Shown: positions 1 to 7,179, counted from the stretch's first letter. The stretch is DNA of 7,820 bases from JBEKYD01 sp049509915 (GCA_049509915.1 JBEKZL010000344.1:1-7820); one strand, 5' to 3'. Notes: a model not told the origin generated them from the letters alone. A program made the numbers and translations.

Positions 1-2042
1 GTCAGGTAGGCCGATTTGCGAGCCTCCGGATCGCTCACGGAGAACTTGCCGCCTTCCTCCCCCAGCAGCGCCACGGCCTGCTGCGCGCGCGACCACGCCA
101 GCACCGGCCGAACATCCAGCAACTGCCGCGCGTCGCTCTCGCACAGCCGGACGCGCTCCTCCACGTCCAGCGCCTCTTCTTCCAGGCACTTCAACAGTCC
201 CGCGGGAACCAGTGGATAAGGGCGCTCGTCAAACGTGAGCATCGCTTCCGCCGCCGTCCGCGCCCCGTCCGATGGGCTCACTTCCAGCCAATACAGCCGC
301 TCCGCCGGCCGGCTCAGCGCCACCCGAAGCTGGTCGATGGCCAGCCGCTTGGTCAGGTCTTCCACCTCGATGCCGCGTCCGCGCTCTCGGGTGCTCGTCA
401 CCCGCTCGATGGCCCGGCCCGCGTCCAGCACGCACACCGACTGAAAATCCAGCCCCTTGGCCTCGAACGTGGTCAATATCCGCTCGCGCAGTTGCGGCGG
501 CACGTATCCCGGAACATCGTCCCCCAACGCGATCACCGCCAGCCCCGCGCGCTCCGTCAACGCGGTCAGCAGTTCTTCCAGTTCCTCGCCCGGCCTGGCC
601 ACGCAATACACGAGCTGGTCGCCCGCATTGGCGTCGATATCCGCCACTCCAGCCCCGCCCGGCCGTTCGTGCTTGGAGATCGCCCCGTACAGGTCCCACA
701 CGCGGTTCACCAGCATGGCGATACGCCGCGGGCTGCGCAGATTCGTCTGCAGCTTGGTCTCGACCGGCGTGCCCAGCCGGTGATGGATGAGGTCTTGAAA
801 CCAGCCCCACTCGAAATCCGTGGGACGCACCGTCTGCGCTTCATCGCCCGCCACCAGGACCACCGGCTTATGAAGCGAGGCGGCCAGTTCCACCATCGCC
901 AGAGCCTCGATGGGGGTCAGGTCCTGCGCTTCGTCGAGAGCGATGCAGTCGTACCCGGCGAATTCTCCCGCACCCTTCGCGCGGATGCGCTCCACCGCCT
1001 GCCACGCCAGGTCCAGTTCCGGGAAAAACTTCCGCTCCAACGCCGCGGCTCCCCGCTTGCGCAGCGTTTCCGCCACCTCCACCACCGCCTCTGCCGCCGT
1101 GCGCCCGAGCGACCGCTCCCGCATCTCGCGGTATTGGCGCGCCGAAATCCGGCGGTCCGGAACCGCCGGGAACCGGCCTACGGCAAACGGCAGCGCCGCT
1201 CCGACCAGATGGGCGTGCATCTCTTCGTAGAGTGCGCCCTTCTCGTTCAGCCAAGGCCCCAGAATCGAGGTCGAGAAGCCCGAAATCTCTTTACAGAATG
1301 CCGCCCGCGTCTGTGGCCCCGGCTGGAACGGCGCCTCGCTCCCCAGCACGTCTCGCAGAAATTGCGCGTAGGTCGACACGCTAAACTTCTTGGACGCCGG
1401 AACGAACTTGTCGAAATGGTCGCGCGCCAGCGCCGCCAGTTCCGGCGAATACGTCACGTATAGAATGCGTTCGGTCCCGGCCACGTCCGCCGCGTGCCAC
1501 AACGCCGTGGTCTTCCCGGATCCCGGAAATCCCTTCACGATGCGGATCTTCTGCCGCGCCCGGGCGAATCGTGCCTGGTTCTGCGTCCACGGCTCCGGAA
1601 CGTAATCCGCGCGCCGCAGGTCCTGCACATCCACCCGCAGATAGCTCTCGCCGAGCGAGTGCGGATTCAGCGGCCCGTGGTCGTCGTGATGGCGGATGTC
1701 GCGCAGGAAAATCGAGCCCTCCGGCGCGGTTTCGAAATCTGCCGACGCCTTGAGCGGCACCGCCCCGCGGGGCGCCCACCACGCGTAGAAATGGCTGCCA
1801 TGGCTGCCGCCCAGAGGCGATCGCCGCCAGCCGCGATTCTCGCCTTGCGTCGGCTTGTAATACTGGCGGCCGAGATCCACCAGAAGCCGGTGCATGAGCA
1901 GCGCCGCGCGCCTCCCCACCGTACTGGCGCGGTTCTGCTCCATTTTCTCCAGGAACTCCTGGTGGCAGAAGATGGGATTTCCCGGCCGCGCGGGCGGCAG
2001 GTCCTCGTAAAGTCGGGCTTGAACTTCGGGGCCGAGAGACAT
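1..2042 (-). CDS. UvrD/PcrA-like superfamily 1 DNA helicase, C-terminus cut by the left edge
   Basis: An ATP-dependent 3'-5' type helicase (superfamily 1A, UvrD/Rep/PcrA group). The reading frame is open for 680 residues from an ATG at 2042 to the window edge. Motifs read in order: Walker A GFPGSGKTT (171-179, Lys177), an Ia-like VTYSPELAALA stretch, motif II DEAQD (370-374), motif III GDEAQT (399-404), motif IV TNLRS (433-437), motif V FEAKGLDF (526-533) and motif VI RVALSR (573-578). All ATPase and coupling residues are present, so it looks active. The start is well fixed: a TAG stop lies two codons upstream of the ATG, although no good Shine-Dalgarno is visible. The first 165 or so residues precede the helicase core. 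They have no motif I can name, and include a GGSHGSHFYAWWAP segment encoded over a 9-bp tandem repeat. No partner nuclease or RecBCD-like subunit is next to it, so its role (repair, defence or other) cannot be told from context. Confidence 0.93.
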   Translation of the reverse strand, partial: MSLGPEVQARLYEDLPPARPGNPIFCHQEFLEKMEQNRASTVGRRAALLMHRLLVDLGRQYYKPTQGENRGWRRSPLGGSHGSHFYAWWAPRGAVPLKASADFETAPEGSIFLRDIRHHDDHGPLNPHSLGESYLRVDVQDLRRADYVPEPWTQNQARFARARQKIRIVKGFPGSGKTTALWHAADVAGTERILYVTYSPELAALARDHFDKFVPASKKFSVSTYAQFLRDVLGSEAPFQPGPQTRAAFCKEISGFSTSILGPWLNEKGALYEEMHAHLVGAALPFAVGRFPAVPDRRISARQYREMRERSLGRTAAEAVVEVAETLRKRGAAALERKFFPELDLAWQAVERIRAKGAGEFAGYDCIALDEAQDLTPIEALAMVELAASLHKPVVLVAGDEAQTVRPTDFEWGWFQDLIHHRLGTPVETKLQTNLRSPRRIAMLVNRVWDLYGAISKHERPGGAGVADIDANAGDQLVYCVARPGEELEELLTALTERAGLAVIALGDDVPGYVPPQLRERILTTFEAKGLDFQSVCVLDAGRAIERVTSTRERGRGIEVEDLTKRLAIDQLRVALSRPAERLYWLEVSPSDGARTAAEAMLTFDERPYPLVPAGLLKCLEEEALDVEERVRLCESDARQLLDVRPVLAWSRAQQAVALLGEEGGKFSVSDPEARKSAYL
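1791..1808. repeat. Exact 9-bp tandem repeat in the helicase gene
   Basis: ATGGCTGCC occurs twice head to tail (1791-1799 and 1800-1808). On the coding strand it gives Gly-Ser-His-Gly-Ser-His within the N-terminal region of the helicase. It keeps the frame. Identical third positions suggest a small duplication, but at this size chance or selection for the peptide cannot be excluded. Confidence 0.7.
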
Positions 2043-2724
2043 CGGAAACTACAGCATTGCACAACATCGCCCCGGAGTGACTGCGCCGAACCGAAAAACC
2101 GGGTGCTTAACCGATTCGAGTCCCTGCTCAGTAAGCGACTGCAAACATGCGCTGCCTTGTAACCGGGTTGCGATGGCGAGCGAGCGGTTTGCGCGCTTGA
2201 ACTGCGAAATCCCTGGATCGGGTAGGCGCACCCGCTGAAAAACGGCCGGGTGTGCATAGCGACTGGTCCAAACGCGCTACGCCTTGAAAAACAGATCATG
2301 CACGGCTTCTTTAACTCAGAGTTCACCGAGATCTACGCCGATTACCTGGTGAAGAGCGTTCAAGCGTACGCGGGGCTGGGCATCCCGATTCAATACCTGA
2401 CGGTCCAGAGCGAGCCCGCCACGGGCGGCGACCGCGCCACTCCGGCGGCGATGTGGACCTGGGAGCAGGAGCGCGACGTGCTGCTGGCGTTTTCGCCCGC
2501 AGCCGCCCGTTTCAGTCGACGCAATCGCCAGGCTCGTTGCGGCTTACTGCGATGTGGGGCTGGCATCCTGCGCGCCGGTCGTTTACCGTGTAGGGACGGT
2601 TGTCAATCGTCGGCGGGTTACCAACGCGCCCGACAGAAAGTGGGCCACCTCATTTTCCTTCAGGGCTGGAAATGCGAGGCGGCATCAGGAGTTCGGAAGT
2701 CTCGACGCGGCCTCCGCGCCACGT
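2043..2724. other. Gene-poor stretch with one gene relic
   Basis: This 682-bp stretch lies between the helicase start and the glycosyltransferase stop and holds no intact gene. The only recognisable coding signal is the GH30 relic at about 2289-2492. The parts at 2043-2288 and 2493-2724 show no protein similarity I can recognise in any frame, no tRNA and no convincing terminator. A weak 5-bp GC stem (2706-2718) follows the glycosyltransferase stop but has no U-tract. The promoter for the helicase should lie at the left end of this stretch, but I see no clear -35/-10 pair. Confidence 0.7.
2289..2492 (+). pseudogene. Relic of a GH30 family glycoside hydrolase (glucosylceramidase/xylanase-like)
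   Basis: About 68 codons read as an internal piece of a glycoside hydrolase family 30 (clan A, TIM-barrel) enzyme. The stretch YADYLVKSVQAYAGLGIP, then IQYLTVQSEP, then MWTWEQERDVLLAF, matches the family pattern of 'YA.Y.v.f..aY...GIpi..iT.QNEP' followed by a Met-rich helix. The general acid/base Glu falls in the QSEP motif (codon 2412-2414); the usual Asn before it is Ser here. Both the N-terminal barrel strands and the C-terminal half with the nucleophile are missing. The frame stays open to 2819, but the residues after about 2492 are Arg/Ala-rich and unlike GH30, and that tail runs antisense into the glycosyltransferase. An open frame beginning with GTG at 2250 exists, but its first dozen residues do not match the family. 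I conclude this is a decayed fragment left by deletion or rearrangement, not a working gene. Confidence 0.7.
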
Positions 2725-3876
2725 TTACCAGTTGCGACGCAGGTGGTAGTGCCGGCCGCGCCACTCGATGTAATGGCCGAACGCGGAGCCGGCCAGAGCC
2801 AGCAGCCAGAGCCAGGTAGCCACCGGCGACAGCGCGGCATGAGTCCATCCCCAGCGCCGGAACCATTTCTCGTGGCCGGGCAGGCAGGCGCGGGCCAGCC
2901 TGGCTCGCTCGTACGCCTTCCATATCCCGGGGATGAGCTGCACCGCCAGAGCCGCCAAAGCCAGCCGGTGGCCGCGTCCGATCGCAATCGCCGATGCCAC
3001 CATCGCTGCCGCGCAAAACACGTGCGCCGCAAGGCCCGGCCACCACAGCCGCGGGCAATAAACGCGCGTCAGCAGCAGTTGCCGCCGCGTCCACCCGAAC
3101 AAGCCGCGCGCCGTGATTGGCTCGTGCGAAGCGGCCATCGCTCCCGGCGCATACGCGATACCGAGTCCGGCAGTGCGCAAGGCCGCCGTCAGCGCGTAAT
3201 CGTCGCTCACCGCCTCGCGCCAGTAATCCGGCACTTTGGTTTCAAAGTAGGTACTTTTTAGAATGGCCATCGAGCCGCCCCAGGCGAACGGGCAGTTGCC
3301 CGCGCCCAGCATGCCCGCGGAAACCGCGTCCCAGACCGAGCGCAGCAATGACCAGAATCCCCAGCCGCGCGCCGGGCCGGAAGCTTCGGGCAGAAACCAA
3401 CGGTAGCCGGTGGAGGCACCCACGCCCTCTTCATTCAAGGGCGCGGCCAGAGCGCGCAGCCAGCCGGGCGCGACCCGCGCGTCGGAATCGGCGAATGCCA
3501 GCAACTGGCTGGAGATTCGGCTGGCGCGCACCGCCGCCGCCAGGTTCCGCACCTTTTCGCTGCTGCCGCTATCGCCGGGAGTGCGCGCCAGCACGACCCG
3601 CACCCGCGCAGGCAGCACCCCGGCGGGTATGTCGGCGGCGCATTGGGCCACAAGCATGAGCTCGAAATCCGGATAGTCGAGCGAGGCCAGCGCCGCCAGG
3701 TTCTCCCGCAGACCGCAATCCTCGCCCTTTACCGGGACGATCACGGTGGCAGGCGGGAATTCTTGCGGAGCTTCTCTCAAACGGGAACGAATGTAGCGCG
3801 CCCTCGCCGGTGCGTTGCGCACCGAAAGCGCCGCCAGCAATAACGCGGGTCCTACCCAGAACCAGTACCAGAACAC
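2725..3876 (-). CDS. Membrane glycosyltransferase, GT2/GT21-like (ceramide glucosyltransferase-type)
   Basis: A 383-residue inner-membrane glycosyltransferase that probably transfers a sugar from a nucleotide-sugar to a lipid acceptor. An N-terminal membrane anchor (about 2-19) is followed by a cytosolic GT-A domain and two or three C-terminal hydrophobic segments (about 283-299, 304-318 and 348-367). Catalytic signatures visible: VPVKGED (47-53), SSEKVRNL (105-112, the Lys/Asn-Leu feature seen in ceramide glucosyltransferases), ADSDARV (129-135, the DxD-like metal site), SDDYALT (224-230, the likely catalytic Asp) and WTRRQLLLTRVY (262-273) where GT21 enzymes carry their (Q/R)xxRW element. 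The start is GTG; an in-frame TGA lies two codons upstream and there is no clear ribosome binding site. It sits 49 bp downstream of the DMT permease and may be co-transcribed with it. GT21 is the closest fit, but the acceptor is unknown; HpnI-like hopanoid glycosyltransferases are more distant in sequence. Confidence 0.88.
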   Translation of the reverse strand: MFWYWFWVGPALLLAALSVRNAPARARYIRSRLREAPQEFPPATVIVPVKGEDCGLRENLAALASLDYPDFELMLVAQCAADIPAGVLPARVRVVLARTPGDSGSSEKVRNLAAAVRASRISSQLLAFADSDARVAPGWLRALAAPLNEEGVGASTGYRWFLPEASGPARGWGFWSLLRSVWDAVSAGMLGAGNCPFAWGGSMAILKSTYFETKVPDYWREAVSDDYALTAALRTAGLGIAYAPGAMAASHEPITARGLFGWTRRQLLLTRVYCPRLWWPGLAAHVFCAAAMVASAIAIGRGHRLALAALAVQLIPGIWKAYERARLARACLPGHEKWFRRWGWTHAALSPVATWLWLLALAGSAFGHYIEWRGRHYHLRRNW

Positions 3877-3925
3877 TAAGCGTCAGGATAGCGCGGCGCA
3901 CGCGAAGAAGTCGTCGCGGCGGGGG

Positions 3926-4906
3926 TCAGGCGTTGTAAGCCAGCGCGATCAGGACGATGGCGGCGATGTACGACGCGAACATCAGCTTGAGAAAGGTCCA
4001 CGCCTTGCGGTCCGCGCCGGCGAATTCCTTCCATACCACCACGCCCCATAAAGCCGCGATCATGGGCGCCGATTGGCCGATGGCGTAAGAGATCGGAACC
4101 CCAACCAAGCCGGCGGCGGAAAAATTCAGGCACATGCCGCAGCTCCACAGAATTCCCCCAAAAATGCCCAGCAGGTGGTTGCGCGCTCCCGCCCCGGGAA
4201 AACCGGCAAACGTCACCGGCGGCCCAACCAGCGGATGCTTCATGAAGTAGATGTTCACCACGAAGCAGCAAGCCAGCGCACCGCACGCGAACAGCACCAT
4301 CACGCCATAGGGTGTCATGGCATGGCCGGCTGTCATCGACCGGGTGACAAAGGGCGCGAAAGTGCCCATCAGCAGTCCGGAAACGACATTGACGATAATC
4401 CCCTTCCGGGACACCGCCGCGCCCGCCGCGGTGAGTCTCCGATACGCCGCCGCGTCGAACAGAATTGCCGCCACCGCCAGCACCAGACCGGCGCCCAGGT
4501 AAGCCGCGTTACCCTTCGGCTGCAAAGCGTAGCTCAACAGGACGCCCTCCACCACGGCAATGCCGATGGCAATGGGGAAGGCGATCGCCAGACCGGCGAT
4601 ATCGATTCCCGCCACCAGCAGCAGGTTGGCGGCATTAAAGATGATACCCGCCACCGCCGCCAGGGCGATGTTCGAAGTATCGGTGGCGCGCAGGTTGACG
4701 AGGAAACTTTCGCCGGCGCCGCCCGTGCTGCCGAGCGTGAAGGCGAACGCCAAAGCGCAGATCAACACGCCGATAATGTAGTCCCAATAGAACAGCTCAA
4801 AGGGATAGCGCCTGGTGCCCTTGTAGGTATTGGCCCATGACCCCCAGAACACGGCCGTCAGGATGGTCATCAACAACGCGGTTGAAAATGAACCAGGTGT
4901 GTACAT
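3926..4906 (-). CDS. DMT-superfamily permease (ureide permease/GRP sugar-transporter-like)
   Basis: A 326-residue integral membrane protein with about ten hydrophobic helices (roughly 8-25, 41-60, 79-99, 103-125, 133-155, 169-186, 197-219, 243-262, 266-292 and 303-323), the layout of the drug/metabolite transporter superfamily. The N-terminal WGSWANTYKG (21-30) and FELFYWDYIIG (36-46) are characteristic of a bacterial subgroup usually annotated as DMT permease and related to plant ureide permeases and the GRP/RhaT sugar transporters. The late SYAIGQSAP loop and WKEF (292-295) also fit. The ATG start at 4906 is preceded by a weak purine-rich GAAAG. It begins only 17 bp after the DAHP synthase stop, which suggests a shared transcript. 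Substrate is unknown: a sugar, a ureide or an aromatic metabolite are all possible, and the position next to aroG is only weak support for an aromatic compound. Confidence 0.87.
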   Translation of the reverse strand: MYTPGSFSTALLMTILTAVFWGSWANTYKGTRRYPFELFYWDYIIGVLICALAFAFTLGSTGGAGESFLVNLRATDTSNIALAAVAGIIFNAANLLLVAGIDIAGLAIAFPIAIGIAVVEGVLLSYALQPKGNAAYLGAGLVLAVAAILFDAAAYRRLTAAGAAVSRKGIIVNVVSGLLMGTFAPFVTRSMTAGHAMTPYGVMVLFACGALACCFVVNIYFMKHPLVGPPVTFAGFPGAGARNHLLGIFGGILWSCGMCLNFSAAGLVGVPISYAIGQSAPMIAALWGVVVWKEFAGADRKAWTFLKLMFASYIAAIVLIALAYNA

Positions 4907-4914
4907 AGAACAGC

Positions 4915-4935
4915 TTTCAGCGGTCAGCGATCAGC
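4915..4935. repeat. Heptamer repeat NNTCAGC, three consecutive units
   Basis: Three head-to-tail 7-bp units, TTTCAGC, GGTCAGC and GATCAGC, fill the gap between the DAHP synthase and permease genes, with a partial CAGC just before them. On the minus strand they read as GCTGATC-GCTGACC-GCTGAAA. Degenerate GCTGANN heptamer tracts of this type are common between genes in environmental bacterial genomes. The tract overlaps the end of aroG: its TGA stop (4926-4924) and the last codons, for Ala-Asp-Arg, come from the repeat units. Confidence 0.6.
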
Positions 4936-6294
4936 TTCATTTTTCATCTTTCTGGCGATCAGAAAGGCCAGCTCCAGCGATTGTTCGTAGTTCAGGCGCG
5001 GGTCGACTTCGGTTTCATAGGCGCGCGCCAGGTGGCTCTCGGTAGGAACGCTCGCCCCGCCGATACACTCGGTCACGTTTTCGCCGGTCAGCTCGATATG
5101 CACGCCGCCGAGCTGCTGGCCGAAGGCGCGGTGGATTTCAAAAGCCTGCTCCACCTCGCGATAGATATCCTCGAAGCGCCGGGTCTTGACGCCGCCGGCG
5201 GTAGTTTCGGTGTTGCCGTGGACGGCGTCGCAGATCCATGCCACGCGGCCGCCTTCCGCCCTCGCCGCTTCGATCAACCCCGGCAGCCCGTCGGCGATCT
5301 TGCTGGTGCCGAAGCGGTGAATCAACGCGAGGCGTCCCGGAGTCCGGTCGGGATCGAGCGCTTCGAACCAGCGCGCCACCCGCTCGCGCGTGGTTGCGGC
5401 GCCCACCTTGATGCCGATGGGATTGGAAATCCCGCGCAGGTATTCGATATGCGCGCCGGCCGGGTGGTTGGTGCGCAAGCCCACCCAGGGGAAGTGCGTC
5501 CCCAGGTTGAACCAGCCGGCGCGGCGCGGCACCTGGCGGGTCTGGGCTTCTTCGTAGGCCAGGTGCAGGGCTTCGTGGGAGGTAAAGAAGTTGATGCGGT
5601 CGGTCTCTCCGGCCCGCACGCCCAGCACGTGTTCCATGAAGCGGAGGGATTCGCCGATGGTTTCGACGGTGCGATGGTACTCGGCCGCCAGCGGCGAGTG
5701 CGCGGCCCAATCCAGGTCGAAGTATTCCGGATGGTGGAGGTCGGCAAAGCCGCCCTTGATGAGCGCGCGGATGAAGTTCAGCGTCAGCGCGGAACGCTCG
5801 TAGCCGCGCAGCAGGAATTGCGGGTCGGGCGTCCTGCCTTCGGCGGTAAACTCGGAGCGGTTGATCAGGTCGCCGCGGTAGGCCGGGAGCGTCACCCCTT
5901 CGCGCGTTTCCAGGTTCGAAGAGCGCGGTTTGGCGTACTGCCCGGCGAAGCGCCCGATGCGCGTCACCGGCCGCTTGGCACCCACCACCAGCACCAGGCT
6001 CATCTGCAGCAGGACTTTGAGCAGGTTGGCGATGCGCGGCGACTGGCAATCGGCAAACCGCTCGGCGCAATCGCCGCCGTGGAGGATGAAGCGTTCCCCG
6101 CGCGACGACTCGGCCAGTTCCTCCCGCAGCAGCAGAATCTCCCAACTGGTCACAAGCGGCGGCAGCAGGCGCAGTTCTTCCAGCACCCGCTCCACCGCCG
6201 CCGAATCGGGGTAATCCGGCTGCTGCAGCGCTTCACGGCCGCGCCAGGAGCGCGGCGTCCATTCGGAAATTTGCGGCAGGCTGGAAATCGGCAT
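4924..6294 (-). CDS. aroG: 3-deoxy-7-phosphoheptulonate (DAHP) synthase, class II
   Basis: This cytosolic enzyme condenses phosphoenolpyruvate and erythrose 4-phosphate to DAHP, the first step of the shikimate pathway to aromatic amino acids. The protein is 456 residues from the ATG at 6294, close to the 462 of the Mycobacterium tuberculosis enzyme. Class II signatures run end to end: GGDCAERF (73-80), AGQYAKPRSS (117-126), TSHEAL (238-243), NPIGIKVG (291-298), CDAVHGNT (355-362), HIELTGENVTECIGG (399-413) and DPRLNYEQSLELAF (431-444). The metal ligands expected from the M. tuberculosis structure are all present: Cys76, His359, Glu401 and Asp431; Lys296 matches the PEP-binding lysine. A GTG at 6333 would add 13 residues (469 in total), and a TGA just upstream of it limits the frame; neither start has a good ribosome binding site. 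The stop lies 17 bp before the permease start. No leader peptide or attenuator is evident, so feedback control cannot be judged. Confidence 0.96.
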   Translation of the reverse strand: MPISSLPQISEWTPRSWRGREALQQPDYPDSAAVERVLEELRLLPPLVTSWEILLLREELAESSRGERFILHGGDCAERFADCQSPRIANLLKVLLQMSLVLVVGAKRPVTRIGRFAGQYAKPRSSNLETREGVTLPAYRGDLINRSEFTAEGRTPDPQFLLRGYERSALTLNFIRALIKGGFADLHHPEYFDLDWAAHSPLAAEYHRTVETIGESLRFMEHVLGVRAGETDRINFFTSHEALHLAYEEAQTRQVPRRAGWFNLGTHFPWVGLRTNHPAGAHIEYLRGISNPIGIKVGAATTRERVARWFEALDPDRTPGRLALIHRFGTSKIADGLPGLIEAARAEGGRVAWICDAVHGNTETTAGGVKTRRFEDIYREVEQAFEIHRAFGQQLGGVHIELTGENVTECIGGASVPTESHLARAYETEVDPRLNYEQSLELAFLIARKMKNEADR

Positions 6295-6344
6295 GCAGTC
6301 TACGGTAACACGCGGTTTTCGTGACGCGCGCACTCGTGCGTGCC

Positions 6345-6366
6345 GCGTCGAGACTCATCTCGACGC
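6345..6366. other. Perfect hairpin, 9-bp stem with 4-base loop
   Basis: GCGTCGAGA, then CTCA, then TCTCGACGC, is an exact inverted repeat between the ParA stop (6421) and the DAHP synthase start (6294 or 6333). It could act as a terminator-like or processing stem after parA or lie in the 5' leader of aroG. No run of T follows it on either strand, so it is not a canonical intrinsic terminator; an operator-like dyad is equally possible. Confidence 0.4.
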
Positions 6367-6420
6367 CCGTGCTCCGGCGGGAAACCCACCCCGCTGTGCG
6401 ACGTCCCTGCTGGCCTCTCT

Positions 6421-7101
6421 CTATCGTTCCAAGATCTTCTCCACCGCCTTGGCCAGCGCCCGGAACTCTTCGTGGGCCGTCGAACCGGGTGCGTACTCGG
6501 CCACGGTCAACCCTTGCGCCACCGCTTCGGCCACTACCACCCGCAGGCAGATGGGCGGCAGAACCTTCTTGCCCATTTGCTCCAGCGACGACGCCAGCGT
6601 CCGTCCCAAATTCGTGCTCATGACCACTCTCGCCAGCGTCCGTCCCAAATTCGTGCTCATGACCACTCTGGACGGCACGAACCGCACCCGCGGTTTTTTC
6701 GAACGCCGCTCCGCTCGCGCCTTCAGTGCCAGCGACAGCGCTTCTTTCAAGGCAAACAGGTCGAGCGGCGACGGTCCGCAGGGCAGCAGCACCAGGTCGG
6801 CGGCCAGCGCCGCCTGATAGGCGATCTCGGGGTCGCCGGGCGGGGTGTCGATCAGCACCACATCGGTTTCCTTCGCGGCCGCGCGCGCACGGGCCCGCAG
6901 ATCGCCGGTGGGCGCCACCTTTTCCACCACGCGCGAGAGCAGTCCCTGGCCCTCGGCGGCCCACGCCGCCATGCTGTGTTGCGGATCGGCGTCCAATACC
7001 AATACGCTGCGGCCCTTGGCGGCGAATTCGCCCGCCAGATTGCCGGCCACGGTGGACTTGCCCACGCCACCCTTGCGCCCGCTTACGGCAATGATTGCCA
7101 T
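6421..7101 (-). CDS. ParA-family (ParF-like) P-loop ATPase with an internal 13-residue duplication
   Basis: A 226-residue deviant Walker-type ATPase of the ParA/MinD group. Such proteins move DNA or protein cargo by ATP-dependent assembly on the nucleoid. Visible motifs: KGGVGKST (10-17, with the signature Lys10 and P-loop Lys15), DADPQHSMAAW (37-47, the DPQ.S..W pattern of small ParF-type proteins) and IDTPPG (84-89). There is no N-terminal helix-turn-helix, so it is the small, type Ib-like form. Residues 145-157 (RVVMSTNLGRTLA) are repeated exactly at 158-170, from a 39-bp tandem duplication. The segment falls where relatives have a single 'R.RTxLGR.L' stretch before the Leu-Pro-Pro strand. 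The ATG at 7101 is chosen because MAIIAVSGRKGGVGKST is the normal family N-terminus; the frame stays open upstream to 7239 but that part is unlike the family. No parB-like partner is next to it, so the cargo is unknown and it may be an orphan chromosomal ParA. Confidence 0.9.
   Translation of the reverse strand: MAIIAVSGRKGGVGKSTVAGNLAGEFAAKGRSVLVLDADPQHSMAAWAAEGQGLLSRVVEKVAPTGDLRARARAAAKETDVVLIDTPPGDPEIAYQAALAADLVLLPCGPSPLDLFALKEALSLALKARAERRSKKPRVRFVPSRVVMSTNLGRTLARVVMSTNLGRTLASSLEQMGKKVLPPICLRVVVAEAVAQGLTVAEYAPGSTAHEEFRALAKAVEKILER
6592..6669. repeat. Exact 39-bp tandem duplication (2 copies) inside the ParA-like gene
   Basis: Copies at 6592-6630 and 6631-6669 are identical over all 39 bases, each beginning CGCCAGCGTCCGTCCC and ending CATGACCACTCT. 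The flanking bases differ, so there are exactly two units. The length is a multiple of three, so the gene stays in frame and gains 13 residues. Perfect identity, including third codon positions, points to a recent event or an assembly artefact. Confidence 0.95.
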
Positions 7102-7179
7102 AAAGAGTACTATAGGCGATTTTGGCGGCACGGGCCGGAAATTTGAGCCGTTCCGCCCGCCGATCGGGCGTATATGGGC

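Noticed and set aside
492..1463. 323-codon open frame on the plus strand
   Set aside because: Antisense to the helicase core, where motifs I-III are read cleanly on the minus strand; its Arg/His-rich product has no recognisable domain.
2107..2130. Possible tRNA T-arm (a GATTCGAGTCCC stretch)
   Set aside because: The bases on either side do not form the five-pair T-stem, and no acceptor, D or anticodon arm can be placed around it on either strand.
2630..2665. AAAGTGGGCCACCT, reminiscent of sequences near IS21-type elements
   Set aside because: No istA/istB reading frame, terminal inverted repeats or target duplication could be found, so the resemblance is too short to call a mobile element.
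2706..2718. Small GC stem after the glycosyltransferase stop
   Set aside because: Only 5 bp with no U-tract, expected by chance in DNA of this base composition.
2792..2815. GCCAGAGCCAG repeated at 13-bp spacing
   Set aside because: It lies in the low-complexity Leu/Ala membrane helix of the glycosyltransferase, where such near-repeats arise by chance from codon bias.
4073..4840. 255-codon open frame on the plus strand
   Set aside because: Antisense to the ten-helix permease; its Gln/Arg/His-rich composition is typical of the reverse of a hydrophobic membrane protein.
4981..6324. 447-codon open frame on the plus strand
   Set aside because: It is exactly antisense to the DAHP synthase, whose motifs and metal ligands are complete. 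The antisense product is Arg/Gly/Ala-rich without any motif, a usual shadow in high-GC DNA.
7102..7125. TATAGT, a -10-like hexamer upstream of the ParA ATG (minus strand)
   Set aside because: No -35 element at 16-18 bp and only 11 bases from the hexamer to the start codon; not enough to call a promoter.
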